Numbered from the stretch's first letter, positions 54,580 through 63,692 are shown. The stretch: DNA of 64,000 nucleotides from Modestobacter marinus (GCF_019799945.1 NZ_JABGCH010000011.1:1-64000), one strand, 5' to 3'. Translations and numbers: made by a program. Notes: generated by a model not told the origin, from the letters alone.

Positions 54580-54619
54580 CCGTGAGGGGCGCCGGACCGG
54601 AGTCCGGCGCCCCTCACGG
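54580..54619 (-). terminator. Terminator of the rpsF-rplI operon
   Basis: Bases 54580-54597 are exactly complementary to 54602-54619 with a CGGA loop: an 18-pair, very GC-rich hairpin 66 bases after the rplI stop. Confidence 0.85.
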
Positions 54620-54630
54620 GCAGTGCACGG

Positions 54631-54676
54631 CCCCTGCAGGACCCCGCCGCGAGCGTGCGAGCGGTGGGGGCAGGGG
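54631..54676 (-). repeat. Palindromic repeat, second copy
   Basis: CCCCTGC (54631-54637) pairs with GCAGGGG (54670-54676), and 54642-54648 with 54663-54669 through one G-T wobble. Its loop GAGCGTGCGAG and overall layout match the element at 1-85. Changes in the outer arms are compensated, indicating a structured element placed right after a gene end. Confidence 0.6.
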
Positions 54677-54684
54677 GTCCCCTG

Positions 54685-55137
54685 TCAGCCGGCGACGACG
54701 TCCAGGGTGACCGGGACGGCGACCTCCGGGTGGACCCGCACCGTGACGGTGTGGGTGCCCAGGCTCTTGATCGTCGGCAGGTCGATCCGGCGACGGTCGA
54801 GCTCGGGCCCACCGGCGGCGGTCACGGCGGAGGCGACGTCCGCGGTGGTGATGCGACCGAACAGGCGGCCGCCCCCACCGGAGCGGGCCGGGAGCGTGAC
54901 CTTCAGCTTCGTGAGCTGAGCGGCCTGCGCCTGCGCCTCCTCGAGCGACTTCACCTCACGGGCGGTACGCGCCCGGCGCAGGCTCTCGACCTGCTTCTCG
55001 GCACCACGGGTGGCGACGATGGCCAGCCCGCGGGGCAGGAGGTAGTTGCGGCCGTAGCCGCCCTTGACCTCGACGGTGTCACCGGTGGAACCGAGACCGG
55101 TCACCTCGTGGGTCAGGATCAGCTTCATCGTGCTCAT
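54685..55137 (-). CDS. rplI: 50S ribosomal protein L9
   Basis: A 150-residue ribosomal protein binding 23S rRNA. The N-terminal domain is MKLILTHEVTGLGSTGDTVEVKGGYGRNYLLPRGLA. A long helix follows (about 45-80), then the C-terminal RNA-binding domain with GRLFGRITTADVASAV. ATG at 55137 gives MSTMKLIL; the second ATG (55128) would give the more usual MKLIL start. It lies two bases after the rpsR stop and is last in the rpsF-ssb-rpsR-rplI operon. Confidence 0.96.
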   Translation of the reverse strand: MSTMKLILTHEVTGLGSTGDTVEVKGGYGRNYLLPRGLAIVATRGAEKQVESLRRARTAREVKSLEEAQAQAAQLTKLKVTLPARSGGGGRLFGRITTADVASAVTAAGGPELDRRRIDLPTIKSLGTHTVTVRVHPEVAVPVTLDVVAG

Positions 55138-55139
55138 GA

Positions 55140-55376
55140 TCAGCGCGCCGTGGAGGTGTAGGGCAGCAGGGCCATCTCGCGGCTGTTCTTCACGGCCACG
55201 GCGACGTCCCGCTGGTGCTGGCTGCAGTTGCCGCTGACGCGGCGGGCACGGATCTTGCCGCGGTCGGAGATGAACTTCCGCAGCAGGGTCGTGTCCTTGT
55301 AGTCGATGTAGGTCGCCTTGTCCTTGCAGAACTGGCAGACCTTCTTCTTGGGCTTGCGAACCGGGGGCTTGGGCAC
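55140..55376 (-). CDS. rpsR: 30S ribosomal protein S18 (zinc-ligand type)
   Basis: A 78-residue protein that pairs with S6 on the 30S platform. It keeps the four-ligand C+ pattern: VCQFC near residues 13-17 and GNCSQHQ near 49-55. High-GC bacteria often carry both a C+ and a C- copy of S18, the latter used under zinc limitation; only the C+ form is here. The core [15 protein letters not shown] is intact. Confidence 0.96.
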   Translation of the reverse strand: MPKPPVRKPKKKVCQFCKDKATYIDYKDTTLLRKFISDRGKIRARRVSGNCSQHQRDVAVAVKNSREMALLPYTSTAR

Positions 55377-55405
55377 TGGGGTCTCCAGAGATCAGTACGG
55401 GGGGA

Positions 55406-55897
55406 TCAGAAGGGCGGTTCGTCGGAGGACGCCGGCGGGGTGGACCAGGGGTCGCTCGCCCCGCCGCCGGAGAAGCCGCCGCCACCGCCGCCGCCACCAC
55501 CACCGAACCCACCGCCGCCGCCACCCTCGCTGCGCGCAGCGCGGGTGACCTTGGCCGTGGCGTACCGGAGGCTGGGGCCGACCTCGTCGACCTCGAGCTC
55601 GACGACGGTGCGCTTCTCGCCTTCCTTCGTCTCGAACGAGCGCTGCTTCAGGCGCCCGGAGACGATGACCCGCGAACCGCGGGTGAGCGACTCGGCGACG
55701 TTCTCCGCCGCCTGCCGCCAGACGTTGCACCGCAGGAACAGCGCCTCGCCGTCCTTCCACTCCTGCGACTGACGGTCGAAGGTGCGGGGCGTCGAGGCGA
55801 CGGTGAAGTTCGCGACGGCGGCGCCGGACGGCGTGAACCGCAGCTCCGGGTCGGCCGTCAGGTTCCCGATGACGGTGATGACGGTCTCGCCGGCCAT
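55406..55897 (-). CDS. ssb: Single-stranded DNA-binding protein
   Basis: A 163-residue protein. The OB-fold covers residues 4-110 ([50 protein letters not shown]). A long Gly-rich linker ([10 protein letters not shown]-type) is followed by the acidic tip SSDEPPF, which binds partner proteins. ATG at 55897 is two bases after the rpsF stop. Its 3' end is 29 bases from rpsR. Confidence 0.96.
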   Translation of the reverse strand: MAGETVITVIGNLTADPELRFTPSGAAVANFTVASTPRTFDRQSQEWKDGEALFLRCNVWRQAAENVAESLTRGSRVIVSGRLKQRSFETKEGEKRTVVELEVDEVGPSLRYATAKVTRAARSEGGGGGGFGGGGGGGGGGFSGGGASDPWSTPPASSDEPPF

Positions 55898-55899
55898 GG

Positions 55900-56187
55900 T
55901 CAGTGGACCTCTGGCCGCATCAGCTTGGTGCGCAGCACGGACTCGTTGAGGTTCAGCTGCCGGTCCAGCTCGGCCACGGCGGCCGGCTCGGACTGGATGT
56001 CGACGATGGCGTAGATGCCCTCGACGTTCTTCTTGATCTCGTAGGACAGCCGACGGCGGCCCCAGATCTCGGTCTTCACGGTGCCGCCGGCGTTGGTGAC
56101 GACGGACAGGAACCGGTCCAGGCTGGGAGCGATGGTCCGCTCCTCGAGCTCAGGGTCGAGGATGATCATCAGTTCGTAGTGACGCAC
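55900..56187 (-). CDS. rpsF: 30S ribosomal protein S6
   Basis: A 95-residue protein of the small-subunit platform, partner of S18. Sequence [23 protein letters not shown] and the conserved [24 protein letters not shown] are typical. GTG at 56187 is chosen for AGAGGAGG ten bases upstream and family length. It is the first gene of the operon. Confidence 0.96.
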   Translation of the reverse strand: MRHYELMIILDPELEERTIAPSLDRFLSVVTNAGGTVKTEIWGRRRLSYEIKKNVEGIYAIVDIQSEPAAVAELDRQLNLNESVLRTKLMRPEVH

Positions 56188-56214
56188 GGAGAACCCCACC
56201 TCCTCTGGTCTCAG

Positions 56215-56235
56215 CGGCTGCAGCACATCTGCAGC
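56215..56235 (-). promoter_or_regulatory. Possible S6:S18-binding leader hairpin
   Basis: In the rpsF leader, CTGCAGC (56229-56235) and GCTGCAG (56217-56223) form a seven-pair stem with a five-base loop, and CCG follows directly 3' in the mRNA. Leaders of rpsF in many bacteria carry a stem plus CCG that binds the S6:S18 dimer for feedback control. The match here is suggestive only. Confidence 0.3.
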
Positions 56236-56357
56236 AGGAGGGTCGTACACGCGTCGCGCGCCCGATCTGCCGCGGTGGACCCGCGAGCAGGAGGACGCGC
56301 ACTGGACAGGCTACCAGCGCGGTGGACACCTCCCGCGGGCTGACTATCGTCGCGCGG

Positions 56358-57188
56358 GTGGCGGGGCAACAGGGAACAGCGCAGCTGGTCGGCGTCCACG
56401 TCGGACGGGGCCTGACCGAGGACGACGAACTGGCCGACGGCGGCCCGCTGGCCCGCGCGGCGGAGATGGACGCCGACGCCGTCCAGGTGTTCCTCGCCGA
56501 CCCGCAGGGCTGGAAGGCGCCCAAGCCGCGGCCGGACGCCGAGGCGCTGCTCGCCGGCGAGGTCGGCGTCTTCGTGCACGCGCCGTACATCATCAACGTG
56601 GCCTCGACGAACAACCGGATCCGCATCCCGAGCCGCAAGCTGCTCGGTCAGCACGCGCAGGCCGCGGCAGCGATCGGCGCGCGCGGGATGGTGGTGCACG
56701 GCGGCCACGTGCTCGCCAAGGACGACCCGGCCGCCGGGTTCGACAACTGGCGCAAGACCTTCGCCCGGCAGGCCGACGAGGGTGGCTTCGGCATCCCCGT
56801 CCTGATCGAGAACACCGCCGGCGGGGAGAACGCGATGGCCCGGGAGCTCGCCGCGCTCGGGCGGCTGTGGGAGGCGGTCGGCGAGTTCGGCGCCGGGTTC
56901 GTGCTCGACACCTGCCACGCCTGGGCGGCCGGCTGGGACCTCACCCGGGTGGTCGACGACGTCCGGGCGGTCACCGGGCGGATCGACCTGGTGCACCTGA
57001 ACAACAGCCGGGACCCGGCCGGCTCCGGCCGCGACCGGCACGCGCCGCTGTCCGACGGCGAGGTCCCGGTGGAGCTGCTGCTGGGCGTGGCCCGGGCCGC
57101 GGGTGCCCCCGTCCTCCTGGAGACCCCCGGCGACGCGGCCAGCCACGCGGGGGAGATCGAGCTGATCCGCTCAGCGCTCCGCAGCTGA
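56358..57188 (+). CDS. Endonuclease IV-like AP endonuclease
   Basis: A 276-residue TIM-barrel protein of the AP endonuclease 2 family (Nfo). Metal ligands are recognisable in FVHAPYIINVAS, GMVVHGGHVLA, VLIENTAGG, VLDTCHAWAAGWD, HLNNSRDPAGSGRDRHAPL and LLETPG. It would cleave abasic sites in base excision repair. GTG at 56358 is preceded by a -10-like TATCGT seven bases upstream and no ribosome-binding site. It is divergent from rpsF, and its end overlaps the convergent GT87 gene by 18 bases. Confidence 0.88.
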   Translation: MAGQQGTAQLVGVHVGRGLTEDDELADGGPLARAAEMDADAVQVFLADPQGWKAPKPRPDAEALLAGEVGVFVHAPYIINVASTNNRIRIPSRKLLGQHAQAAAAIGARGMVVHGGHVLAKDDPAAGFDNWRKTFARQADEGGFGIPVLIENTAGGENAMARELAALGRLWEAVGEFGAGFVLDTCHAWAAGWDLTRVVDDVRAVTGRIDLVHLNNSRDPAGSGRDRHAPLSDGEVPVELLLGVARAAGAPVLLETPGDAASHAGEIELIRSALRS

Positions 57189-58709
57189 GCGCAGCCGCCG
57201 GCCGTCCAGCCGCACCCGGTCAGGAGCGCCGTCCAGAACACCGCCGGCGGGGTCGTCGACGGCCGGCCAGCTGGTGCGCACCCGGTCGGTGTCGGGGTCC
57301 CAGACGTCCCGCACGACCAGCGCCATGAGGACGACGAGGGCGACGTCCCGCAGCACGACCGCGGTGTAGAACCACTCGACGTCCACGCCCCGGTTGTCCG
57401 CGCCGAGGTAGTACAGCAGCGTCAGCGCCCAGACCAGCGCCTCGGTGACCTGCCACAGCAGCAGCGAGCGCCAGCTCGGGCGGGCGAGCACGGCCAGCGG
57501 GAGCAGCCACAGCGCGTACTGCGGGCTGTACACCTTGTTCAGCAGCAGGAACGCCGCGACCAGCAGGAACGCCAGCTGGGGCACCCGCGGCCGCAGCGGC
57601 GCGGCCAGCGCGAGCCAGAGGACGCCGGCCGCGCACAGCAGCAGCACGACGGCGACCACCGCGTTCAGCTGCGCCGGCGACTCACCCTCGGCCGGCGGGC
57701 CGCCCAGGAACGTGCCCCCCGACAGCGCGATGAGCATCGCCCAGATCGACTCGGGGTTGGCCGGCCGGGTGCCGCTGAGCGTGAAGAACCGCAGCCAGCC
57801 CTCCGTGCCCAGGACGGCGACCGGGGCGTTGACGACCAGCCAGGCCACCCCGGCGGCGGACGCCGTCCTCAGCCAGGCGCCCAGCCGGCCCGCCCGCAGG
57901 CAGAGGGCGAACAGCACGCCCAGCACGATGACGGGGTAGAGCTTGGCGGCCACCGCGAGACCCAGCAGCACCCCGGCGAGGACCAGCCGGTGCCGCGCCC
58001 AGGCCCACAGGCCCAGGGTGGTCAGCGCGACCGCGAGCAGGTCCCAGTTGGTGAACGCGTGCACGAGCAGCACCGGCGACAGGGCGACCATCGCGGCGTC
58101 CCAGGGCCGCCGGCCGCTGAGCGCGAGCACGGCCCGGGTGACCAGCAGGGCCAGCGCCGACAGCAGCAGGCAGGTCACCACGTAGAAGGTCTGGACCGGA
58201 ACGCCGTCCGGCAGCAGCCCGGAGCCGGTCGCCAGGCCGTCGTAGGACCGGGCGAGGACCGCGGCCAGCTGCATCAGCCCGCCGGTGAGCACGGGGTACT
58301 CCACGAGGGAGTCCAGGTAGGGCACCTGCCCGGTGTCCAGGCCGTGCAGGCCGAACAGCGGGACGGCGTCGTTGTAGCAGAAGTGGGTGTACTGCTTGGA
58401 CCCCGACCAGTTGCCGTCCGCGCAGGGCTCCTGCTTGACCCACGCCAGGGTCAGCACCAGCACGGTGAACAGCAGGCACACCCGCAGCGGCGTCCAGAAC
58501 AGCGCCCGGCCGGTCACCGCGTGCCGGCCCCACGGCCCGCCGACGGCCTCGCTGGCCTGCGCCGCGACCGGATCGGTCCAGGTCGGGACGACGCGGTCCG
58601 GCGGCGGCGGAGCGGCGACCTGGGGCAGCGCGCCGTGCCCCCGGAACGCCTCGGGCCCGCCCCCCGGCTGGTCGGCCGGGGCGGTCGGGCCCGAGGGTGT
58701 CGTGCTCAC
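57171..58709 (-). CDS. GT87-family polyprenol-phosphate mannosyltransferase-like membrane protein
   Basis: A 512-residue integral membrane protein with about ten hydrophobic segments, of the DUF2029/GT87 family (mycobacterial Rv0051/Rv2181-like). The lumenal loop LDSLVEYPVLTGGLMQ, with its acidic catalytic residues, is diagnostic; HAFTNWDLLAVALTTLGLWAWAR and LNKVYSPQYALWLLPLAV follow. A 60-residue Pro/Ala-rich cytoplasmic N-terminus is present. The family adds mannose to lipomannan-type glycolipids or cell-wall polymers. It lies next to the PBP gene as in Mycobacterium. Confidence 0.88.
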   Translation of the reverse strand: MSTTPSGPTAPADQPGGGPEAFRGHGALPQVAAPPPPDRVVPTWTDPVAAQASEAVGGPWGRHAVTGRALFWTPLRVCLLFTVLVLTLAWVKQEPCADGNWSGSKQYTHFCYNDAVPLFGLHGLDTGQVPYLDSLVEYPVLTGGLMQLAAVLARSYDGLATGSGLLPDGVPVQTFYVVTCLLLSALALLVTRAVLALSGRRPWDAAMVALSPVLLVHAFTNWDLLAVALTTLGLWAWARHRLVLAGVLLGLAVAAKLYPVIVLGVLFALCLRAGRLGAWLRTASAAGVAWLVVNAPVAVLGTEGWLRFFTLSGTRPANPESIWAMLIALSGGTFLGGPPAEGESPAQLNAVVAVVLLLCAAGVLWLALAAPLRPRVPQLAFLLVAAFLLLNKVYSPQYALWLLPLAVLARPSWRSLLLWQVTEALVWALTLLYYLGADNRGVDVEWFYTAVVLRDVALVVLMALVVRDVWDPDTDRVRTSWPAVDDPAGGVLDGAPDRVRLDGRRLRSAAER

Positions 58710-58733
58710 CCGGTCAGTGTGCCGGGGTCGGGA

Positions 58734-61184
58734 TCAGCGGTTGGACGGCGGTGCGGGGGACGTCGTCGGCGGCCTGCCGATCGCCACGCTGGTCGTCGCG
58801 GGCACCGAGACCGACGGCGGCGGGACCCCCGGGACCTCGGTCGTCGGCTCCGGCGACCCGGTCTCCACCGGCGGCTCGCTGGTCGTGGGGGCCGGCGCCT
58901 CGCTGCTGGGCACCGGGGTCGCCTCCTGCGTGGTGGCAGGGGCCTGCGTCGTCGGCACCGAGACGCTCTCCCCGGTGTCACCCCGGATGAGCGCCTTGGC
59001 CGGCAGCGGCTCCTCCGGGGTGCCGGCCAGCACGGTGTCCATGTACTCCTGCCAGATGGCGCCCGGCAGGCCGGACCCGTAGATGATGCTGCCCGCGGCG
59101 TTCTCGATCGGCGCCGCACCCTGGGTGCCCATCCACACCGCCGTGGAGATCGACGGGGTGTAGCCGACCATCCAGGCGTCGGAGTTGTCCGACCGGTTGA
59201 GGCCCTGGGTACCGGTCTTGGAGGCGACCGGCCGGCCGCCGTCCAGCGACCGCTTGGAGTAGTCCGCGACGCCCTCCAGCGCGAAGGTGACGTCGTTGGC
59301 CGTCTCGGGGGAGATGACCTGCTCGGCCCCCGCGGTGCCGTCGACCGTGGTCAGCACCCCGCCCTCGCTGTCGGCGACCTGCGCGACGAAGTGCGCCGGG
59401 CGGTATGTCCCCCCGTTGGCGAAGGTGGCGAAGCCGACCGCCTGCTGGATCGGCCGCACCGCGTACTCACCGATCCCGATCGAGCCTCCGGTGGAGTCGG
59501 TGCCCGGGACGCTCAGCGTCTCGTGACCGGCCAGGGTCTCGGGCACGGTGGGGTCGTTCGGGTCCCAGACGTCCGGGATGCCGGCGGCCGCGCGCGCCAG
59601 CTGGGCCACCTCCTCGGGCCCGACCTCGAAGGCCAGCCCGTAGAAGGTGGTGTTCAGCGAGCGGGTGATCGCCTCCTTGAGCGTGCACGCCCCGCACTGC
59701 GCGTTGCCGGAGTTGACGACCGGCAGCCCCGGGCGGTCGGGGAACTCCTGCGGCGAGGTGCCGTCCCGCCGGGCGTTGACGCTGATGCCCTGCTCCAGGG
59801 CCGCGGCCAGCGTGTACGGCTTGAAGGACGAGCCCGGGGGCTTGAGCGCCTGCGCGTAGTCGGTGGTGTCCGCGGCCGGGTCGTCACTGGTCCGCTGGGC
59901 GTTGCCGAAGTAGGCCAGCACCCCGCCGGTCTTGGGGTCGATGGAGACCAGCGCCTGGCGCAGGGCCGGGTCCTCCCCGGTCATCACGTCGGTCACCGCG
60001 GCGACGGCGGCGTCCTGGTGGGCCTTGTCGACCGTGGTGGTGATCCGCAAGCCCTGCGTCTCCACGTCCTGGTAGCCGTGGTTCGGGCCCTCGAGCTCGG
60101 TGATCACCTGGTCGACGATCAGCCCCTCCGGGCCGCTCGGGACGCCGAGGCCGTTGCCCTCGTCCGGCAGCACCGCCGGGTACTGGGCCGCCGAGCGGGC
60201 GGCCGCGTCGTACCAGCCCTGCTCGACCATCGCGTCGAGCACCCGGCCCCAGCGGTCCTGGGCCTCCTCCGGGTTGTTCTGCGGGTCGTAGTAGCTCGGG
60301 CTGCGCACCAGGACGGCGAGCACCGCGGCCTGCTCGGCGGTGAGCTGCGCGGCCGGGACGCCGAAGTAGGTCTCCGCGGCGGCCTCGATGCCGTACGCGC
60401 CGCGGCCGTAGTAGATGGTGTTCAGGTAGCTCTCGAGAATCTCGTCCTTGGTGTACTGGTTGTCCAGCTTGACCGCGAGGAACAGCTCCTTGAACTTGCG
60501 GCTGAACGTCTGGTCGGAGTTCAGGAACGCGTTCTTCACGTACTGCTGGGTGATGGTCGAGCCACCCTGGGTGGAGCCGCCGGTGAGGTTGTTCCACGCG
60601 GCCCGGACGATGCCGGTGAAGGAGATGCCCGGGTCGTTGTAGAAGTTCCGGTTCTCCGCGGCGAGGATCGCGTTGCGGGCCGGCTCGGAGACCTCGGCCA
60701 GCGGGACGTTGATCCGGTTCTCCGGGCCCAGCCGGGCCATCTCGGTGACGCCGTCGGAGTAGTAGAGGATCGTCGTCTGCTTGCTCTGCACCGACTCGGG
60801 GGTCGGCACCTCGGTGGAGGCGTAGGTGACGCCGACGAAGACGCCCAGCAGCACCAGCATGCTGACCACCAGCCCGGCGAGGATCTTCAGCCAGCGACGG
60901 CGCCGCTGCCTGCCCGTGGGCTTGCGCTTGCCGCCCCCGGAGCCCCCGGTCGGCCGGCTGCCCGGAGGGCGGCCGCCCGGGGGACGGCCACCGCCCGACG
61001 ACCCGCCGGGACGGCCGCCTCCGGAGCGGCCGGCAGGGGTGCGCCCGCGGGAGGCGGGGGCGCCGCCGCGGGCCGGGGTGCGGCCACGGCCGGGCGTTCC
61101 GCCGGTGGAGCGGGCGGCCGGCGGAGGACGGCGCACCGAGCCCGAGCCGGACCCGAGGCGGGAGGTCTCGTCGTGGGGAGGCAC
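58734..61184 (-). CDS. ponA: Bifunctional class A penicillin-binding protein
   Basis: An 816-residue transglycosylase-transpeptidase. A Gly/Pro/Arg-rich cytoplasmic tail (1-98) precedes the membrane helix at about 99-121. GT51 runs from about 145 to 320 with AAENRNFYNDPG (catalytic Glu177) and GGSTITQQYVKN. The transpeptidase has SSFK (Ser452), SLN (509-511) and KTGT (656-659). A Pro/Thr/Ser-rich tail of about 75 residues closes the protein. GTG at 61184 has AAAGGGG nine bases upstream. The gene order with GT87 and DUF5318 matches the ponA1 locus of Mycobacterium. Confidence 0.96.
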   Translation of the reverse strand: MPPHDETSRLGSGSGSVRRPPPAARSTGGTPGRGRTPARGGAPASRGRTPAGRSGGGRPGGSSGGGRPPGGRPPGSRPTGGSGGGKRKPTGRQRRRRWLKILAGLVVSMLVLLGVFVGVTYASTEVPTPESVQSKQTTILYYSDGVTEMARLGPENRINVPLAEVSEPARNAILAAENRNFYNDPGISFTGIVRAAWNNLTGGSTQGGSTITQQYVKNAFLNSDQTFSRKFKELFLAVKLDNQYTKDEILESYLNTIYYGRGAYGIEAAAETYFGVPAAQLTAEQAAVLAVLVRSPSYYDPQNNPEEAQDRWGRVLDAMVEQGWYDAAARSAAQYPAVLPDEGNGLGVPSGPEGLIVDQVITELEGPNHGYQDVETQGLRITTTVDKAHQDAAVAAVTDVMTGEDPALRQALVSIDPKTGGVLAYFGNAQRTSDDPAADTTDYAQALKPPGSSFKPYTLAAALEQGISVNARRDGTSPQEFPDRPGLPVVNSGNAQCGACTLKEAITRSLNTTFYGLAFEVGPEEVAQLARAAAGIPDVWDPNDPTVPETLAGHETLSVPGTDSTGGSIGIGEYAVRPIQQAVGFATFANGGTYRPAHFVAQVADSEGGVLTTVDGTAGAEQVISPETANDVTFALEGVADYSKRSLDGGRPVASKTGTQGLNRSDNSDAWMVGYTPSISTAVWMGTQGAAPIENAAGSIIYGSGLPGAIWQEYMDTVLAGTPEEPLPAKALIRGDTGESVSVPTTQAPATTQEATPVPSSEAPAPTTSEPPVETGSPEPTTEVPGVPPPSVSVPATTSVAIGRPPTTSPAPPSNR

Positions 61185-61319
61185 GCGGTGGGCCCCTTTC
61201 CTGCAGGTCGGAGGTGGTCCGGCGAGCCGGGGACCACCCGGTGTGGCGTCTTCACTGTGCGCCCGCCCCCAGGGCAGGCGTCAGCCCGGTCCGGCGTGCA
61301 GGCCGGGCCGGGCGCGGGT

Positions 61320-61733
61320 CTACTCGGTCGCCGCCCGGCGGCGGGTCCGGCGTGGTGCGCGTCCCGGCACCGGTTCGGCGCCCAGGACGTAGGAGAGGAC
61401 GAGGTGGTTCCAGCCGCAGCCGCGGCAGACCTCGACGGTGTACACGGAGAACTCGTCCTGCGCGGCGTCCATCCGGGCCAGCTCGGCCTGGCTCTTCGCC
61501 TGCCCGGACACCGCGCCCAGCCCGTCGCCGTAGACGTAGCTGACCTGGGTCAGCCGCTCCCGACGGCAGAGCGGACAGGGCGTGTCGGTGGGTTCCCCGT
61601 GGTACTTCGCGGCCCGGGACAGGTACGGGCTCGCGTCGCAGACCTCGAAGAGCCCGGCCCGCCCCGTGCGCACGTCGGCGAGGAGCGCGCGCCGCTGGAG
61701 CGCGTAGTCCACCACCGACCGTCGTCCGGGCAC
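61320..61733 (-). CDS. DUF5318-family protein
   Basis: A 137-residue protein resembling mycobacterial Rv0049-like proteins. Conserved: VVDYALQRRALLADV, CDASPYLSRAAKYHGEP, TPCPLCRRERLTQVSYVYG and VEVCRGCGWNHLVLSYVLG. Two CxxC pairs suggest a zinc site. Function unknown. GTG at 61733 lies seven bases after a -10-like TACATT (61746-61741), indicating a leaderless transcript. It is divergent from padR. Confidence 0.85.
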   Translation of the reverse strand: MPGRRSVVDYALQRRALLADVRTGRAGLFEVCDASPYLSRAAKYHGEPTDTPCPLCRRERLTQVSYVYGDGLGAVSGQAKSQAELARMDAAQDEFSVYTVEVCRGCGWNHLVLSYVLGAEPVPGRAPRRTRRRAATE

Positions 61734-61845
61734 GGCGCCAAATGTACGCACTGGCGCGCTGGTGATGGCCTCCTTCCGATGTCGACACGTCGCCCGTCGG
61801 CGTCGGCGGCCGCGCGTCAGCGGTTGCGCGTGCCGTGACGTCCGG

Positions 61846-61864
61846 ATGTATCGTCCCGATACAT
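61846..61864. promoter_or_regulatory. PadR operator (perfect inverted repeat)
   Basis: ATGTATCGTCCCGATACAT: eight-base perfect arms around TCC, matching the PadR-type ATGTA...TACAT pattern. It lies 50 bases upstream of the padR start in the gap to the divergent DUF5318 gene, so autoregulation is expected. Confidence 0.8.
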
Positions 61865-61913
61865 CGAGCCGGTGGACGGCGGAGGGCGCGACGGCCGGAC
61901 GAGGGGGTGGCGG

Positions 61914-62525
61914 GTGCTCGAGTTCGCCATCCTCGGTCTGCTCCAGCAGTCGCCCATGCACGGCTACGAGCTGCGCAAGGAGCTCGCCGCGGTCCTCGGC
62001 GGACGGCGCAGCATCTCCTACGGGTCGCTCTACCCGGCCCTCAAGCGGCTGGCCGGCGCCGGGCTCATCGCCAGCGACGAGCCCACCCCGCGCTCCCTGC
62101 TCCCCGCGGACGCCCCACCGCTGACCGGCCGGCGCGGCAAGGTCGTCTACACGATCACCGCCGAGGGAAAGGAGCGGTTCGCCGAGCTGGTCAGCGAGGC
62201 GGGCCCGGAGGCCTACGACGACGAGGGCCGCTTCGGCGTCCACCTGGCCTTCTTCCGGCACACGGCGGCCGACGTCCGGCTGCGCATCCTGGAGGGCCGC
62301 CGCCGCACCGTCGAGCGCCAGCGCGACCGGCTGCTGGAGTCGCTGCGGCGCACCCAGGCCCGGCTGGACCGCTACACCCTCGAGCTCCAGCGCCACGGGC
62401 TGGACTCCGTCGACCGCGAGGTGCGCTGGCTCACCGAGCTGATCGACAGCGAGCGCACCCACCCCGGGGACGCGCCCCCGCAGGCCGCACCACCCACCGC
62501 ACCACCGAGTGACCGCACCACCTGA
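61914..62525 (+). CDS. PadR-family transcriptional regulator
   Basis: A 203-residue regulator with an N-terminal winged helix ([59 protein letters not shown]) and a long C-terminal coiled coil (about 110-180) for dimerisation, the PadR-s1 type. GTG at 61914 corresponds to the mycobacterial Rv0047c start and has a GAGGGGG stretch upstream. It lies just before ino1, which it may regulate together with itself through the palindrome at 61846. Confidence 0.92.
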   Translation: MLEFAILGLLQQSPMHGYELRKELAAVLGGRRSISYGSLYPALKRLAGAGLIASDEPTPRSLLPADAPPLTGRRGKVVYTITAEGKERFAELVSEAGPEAYDDEGRFGVHLAFFRHTAADVRLRILEGRRRTVERQRDRLLESLRRTQARLDRYTLELQRHGLDSVDREVRWLTELIDSERTHPGDAPPQAAPPTAPPSDRTT

Positions 62526-62592
62526 TCAGCACCACCCACTGGGATCCACACACGTCGTCCGGGCCGCGCGGTCCGGCGGAGGGAGGCAGTCC

Positions 62593-63672
62593 ATGACAGA
62601 GGTCAAGGTCGCCATCGTCGGCGTCGGCAACTGTGCCGCGTCGCTCGTGCAGGGCGTCGAGTACTACAAGGACGCCGATGAGACCGCCTCGGTCCCCGGC
62701 CTGATGCACGTCCGGTTCGGTGACTACCACGTCTCCGACATCCGGTTCGTCGCCGCGTTCGACGTGGACGCCAAGAAGGTCGGCCGCGACCTGTCCGAGG
62801 CCATCGTCGCCAGCGAGAACAACACCATCACCATCACCGACGTCCCCCCGCTCGGGATCACCGTGCAGCGCGGGGTCACCCTCGACGGCCTGGGCAGGTA
62901 CTACCGGGAGACCATCGAGGAATCCGACGAACAGCCCGTCGACGTCGTCGCCGCGCTGCGCGCCTCCCGCGCCGACGTGCTCGTCTGCTACCTCCCCGTC
63001 GGCTCCCAGCAGGCCGCCGAGTTCTACGCCCAGGCCGCCCTCGACGCCGGCGTCGCCTTCGTCAACGCCCTGCCGGTCTTCATCGCCGGCACCCCCGCAT
63101 GGGCCGCCAAGTTCACCGCCGCCGGCATCCCCATCGTCGGCGACGACATCAAGAGCCAGGTCGGCGCCACCATCACCCACCGCGTGCTGGCCAAGCTCTT
63201 CGAAGACCGCGGCGTCCAGCTCGACCGCACCATGCAGCTCAACGTCGGCGGCAACATGGACTTCAAGAACATGCTCGAGCGCGAACGCCTGGAGTCCAAG
63301 AAGATCTCCAAGACCCAGTCGGTCACCAGCCAGGTCGACCGCGACATGGGCACCGGCAACGTGCACATCGGACCCTCGGACCACGTGCCCTGGCTGTCGG
63401 ACCGCAAGTGGGCCTACGTCCGCCTCGAGGGCCGCGCCTTCGGCGACGTGCCGCTGAGCCTGGAGTACAAGCTCGAGGTCTGGGACTCCCCCAACTCCGC
63501 CGGGATCATCATCGACGCCGTCCGCGCCGCCAAGATCGCCCTCGACCGCGGCATCGGCGGACCGATCCTGTCCGCCTCCTCGTATTTCATGAAGAGCCCG
63601 CCCGTCCAGTACGACGACAGCACCGCCCGCGACGCCGTCGAGGCCTTCATCCGAGGAGACATCGAGCGGTAA
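62593..63672 (+). CDS. ino1: Inositol-1-phosphate synthase
   Basis: A 359-residue NAD-dependent enzyme turning glucose 6-phosphate into inositol 1-phosphate, the first step to phosphatidylinositol and mycothiol. The Rossmann motif is [20 protein letters not shown]. The catalytic region includes [20 protein letters not shown] and [13 protein letters not shown], followed by [10 protein letters not shown] and the C-terminal [22 protein letters not shown] at 62593 has GGAGGGAGG upstream. Synteny with padR is conserved in actinobacteria. Confidence 0.96.
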   Translation: MTEVKVAIVGVGNCAASLVQGVEYYKDADETASVPGLMHVRFGDYHVSDIRFVAAFDVDAKKVGRDLSEAIVASENNTITITDVPPLGITVQRGVTLDGLGRYYRETIEESDEQPVDVVAALRASRADVLVCYLPVGSQQAAEFYAQAALDAGVAFVNALPVFIAGTPAWAAKFTAAGIPIVGDDIKSQVGATITHRVLAKLFEDRGVQLDRTMQLNVGGNMDFKNMLERERLESKKISKTQSVTSQVDRDMGTGNVHIGPSDHVPWLSDRKWAYVRLEGRAFGDVPLSLEYKLEVWDSPNSAGIIIDAVRAAKIALDRGIGGPILSASSYFMKSPPVQYDDSTARDAVEAFIRGDIER

Positions 63673-63692
63673 GCAGAAGGCTGTCGCCGAGC

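Larger units (their letters stand above)
54157..54684. other. 528-base non-coding gap between rplI and dnaB
   Basis: This interval holds, from dnaB outward, a stem-loop at 54228-54259, a perfect DnaA box at 54331, an 18-pair hairpin at 54580-54619 and a palindromic repeat at 54631-54676. No convincing gene is seen on either strand. It should contain the dnaB promoter and the terminator of the rpsF operon. Confidence 0.8.

Noticed and set aside
54198-54710. Plus-strand open frames in the rplI-dnaB gap as genes
   Set aside because: They cross the strong hairpins and show no start signals or family resemblance.
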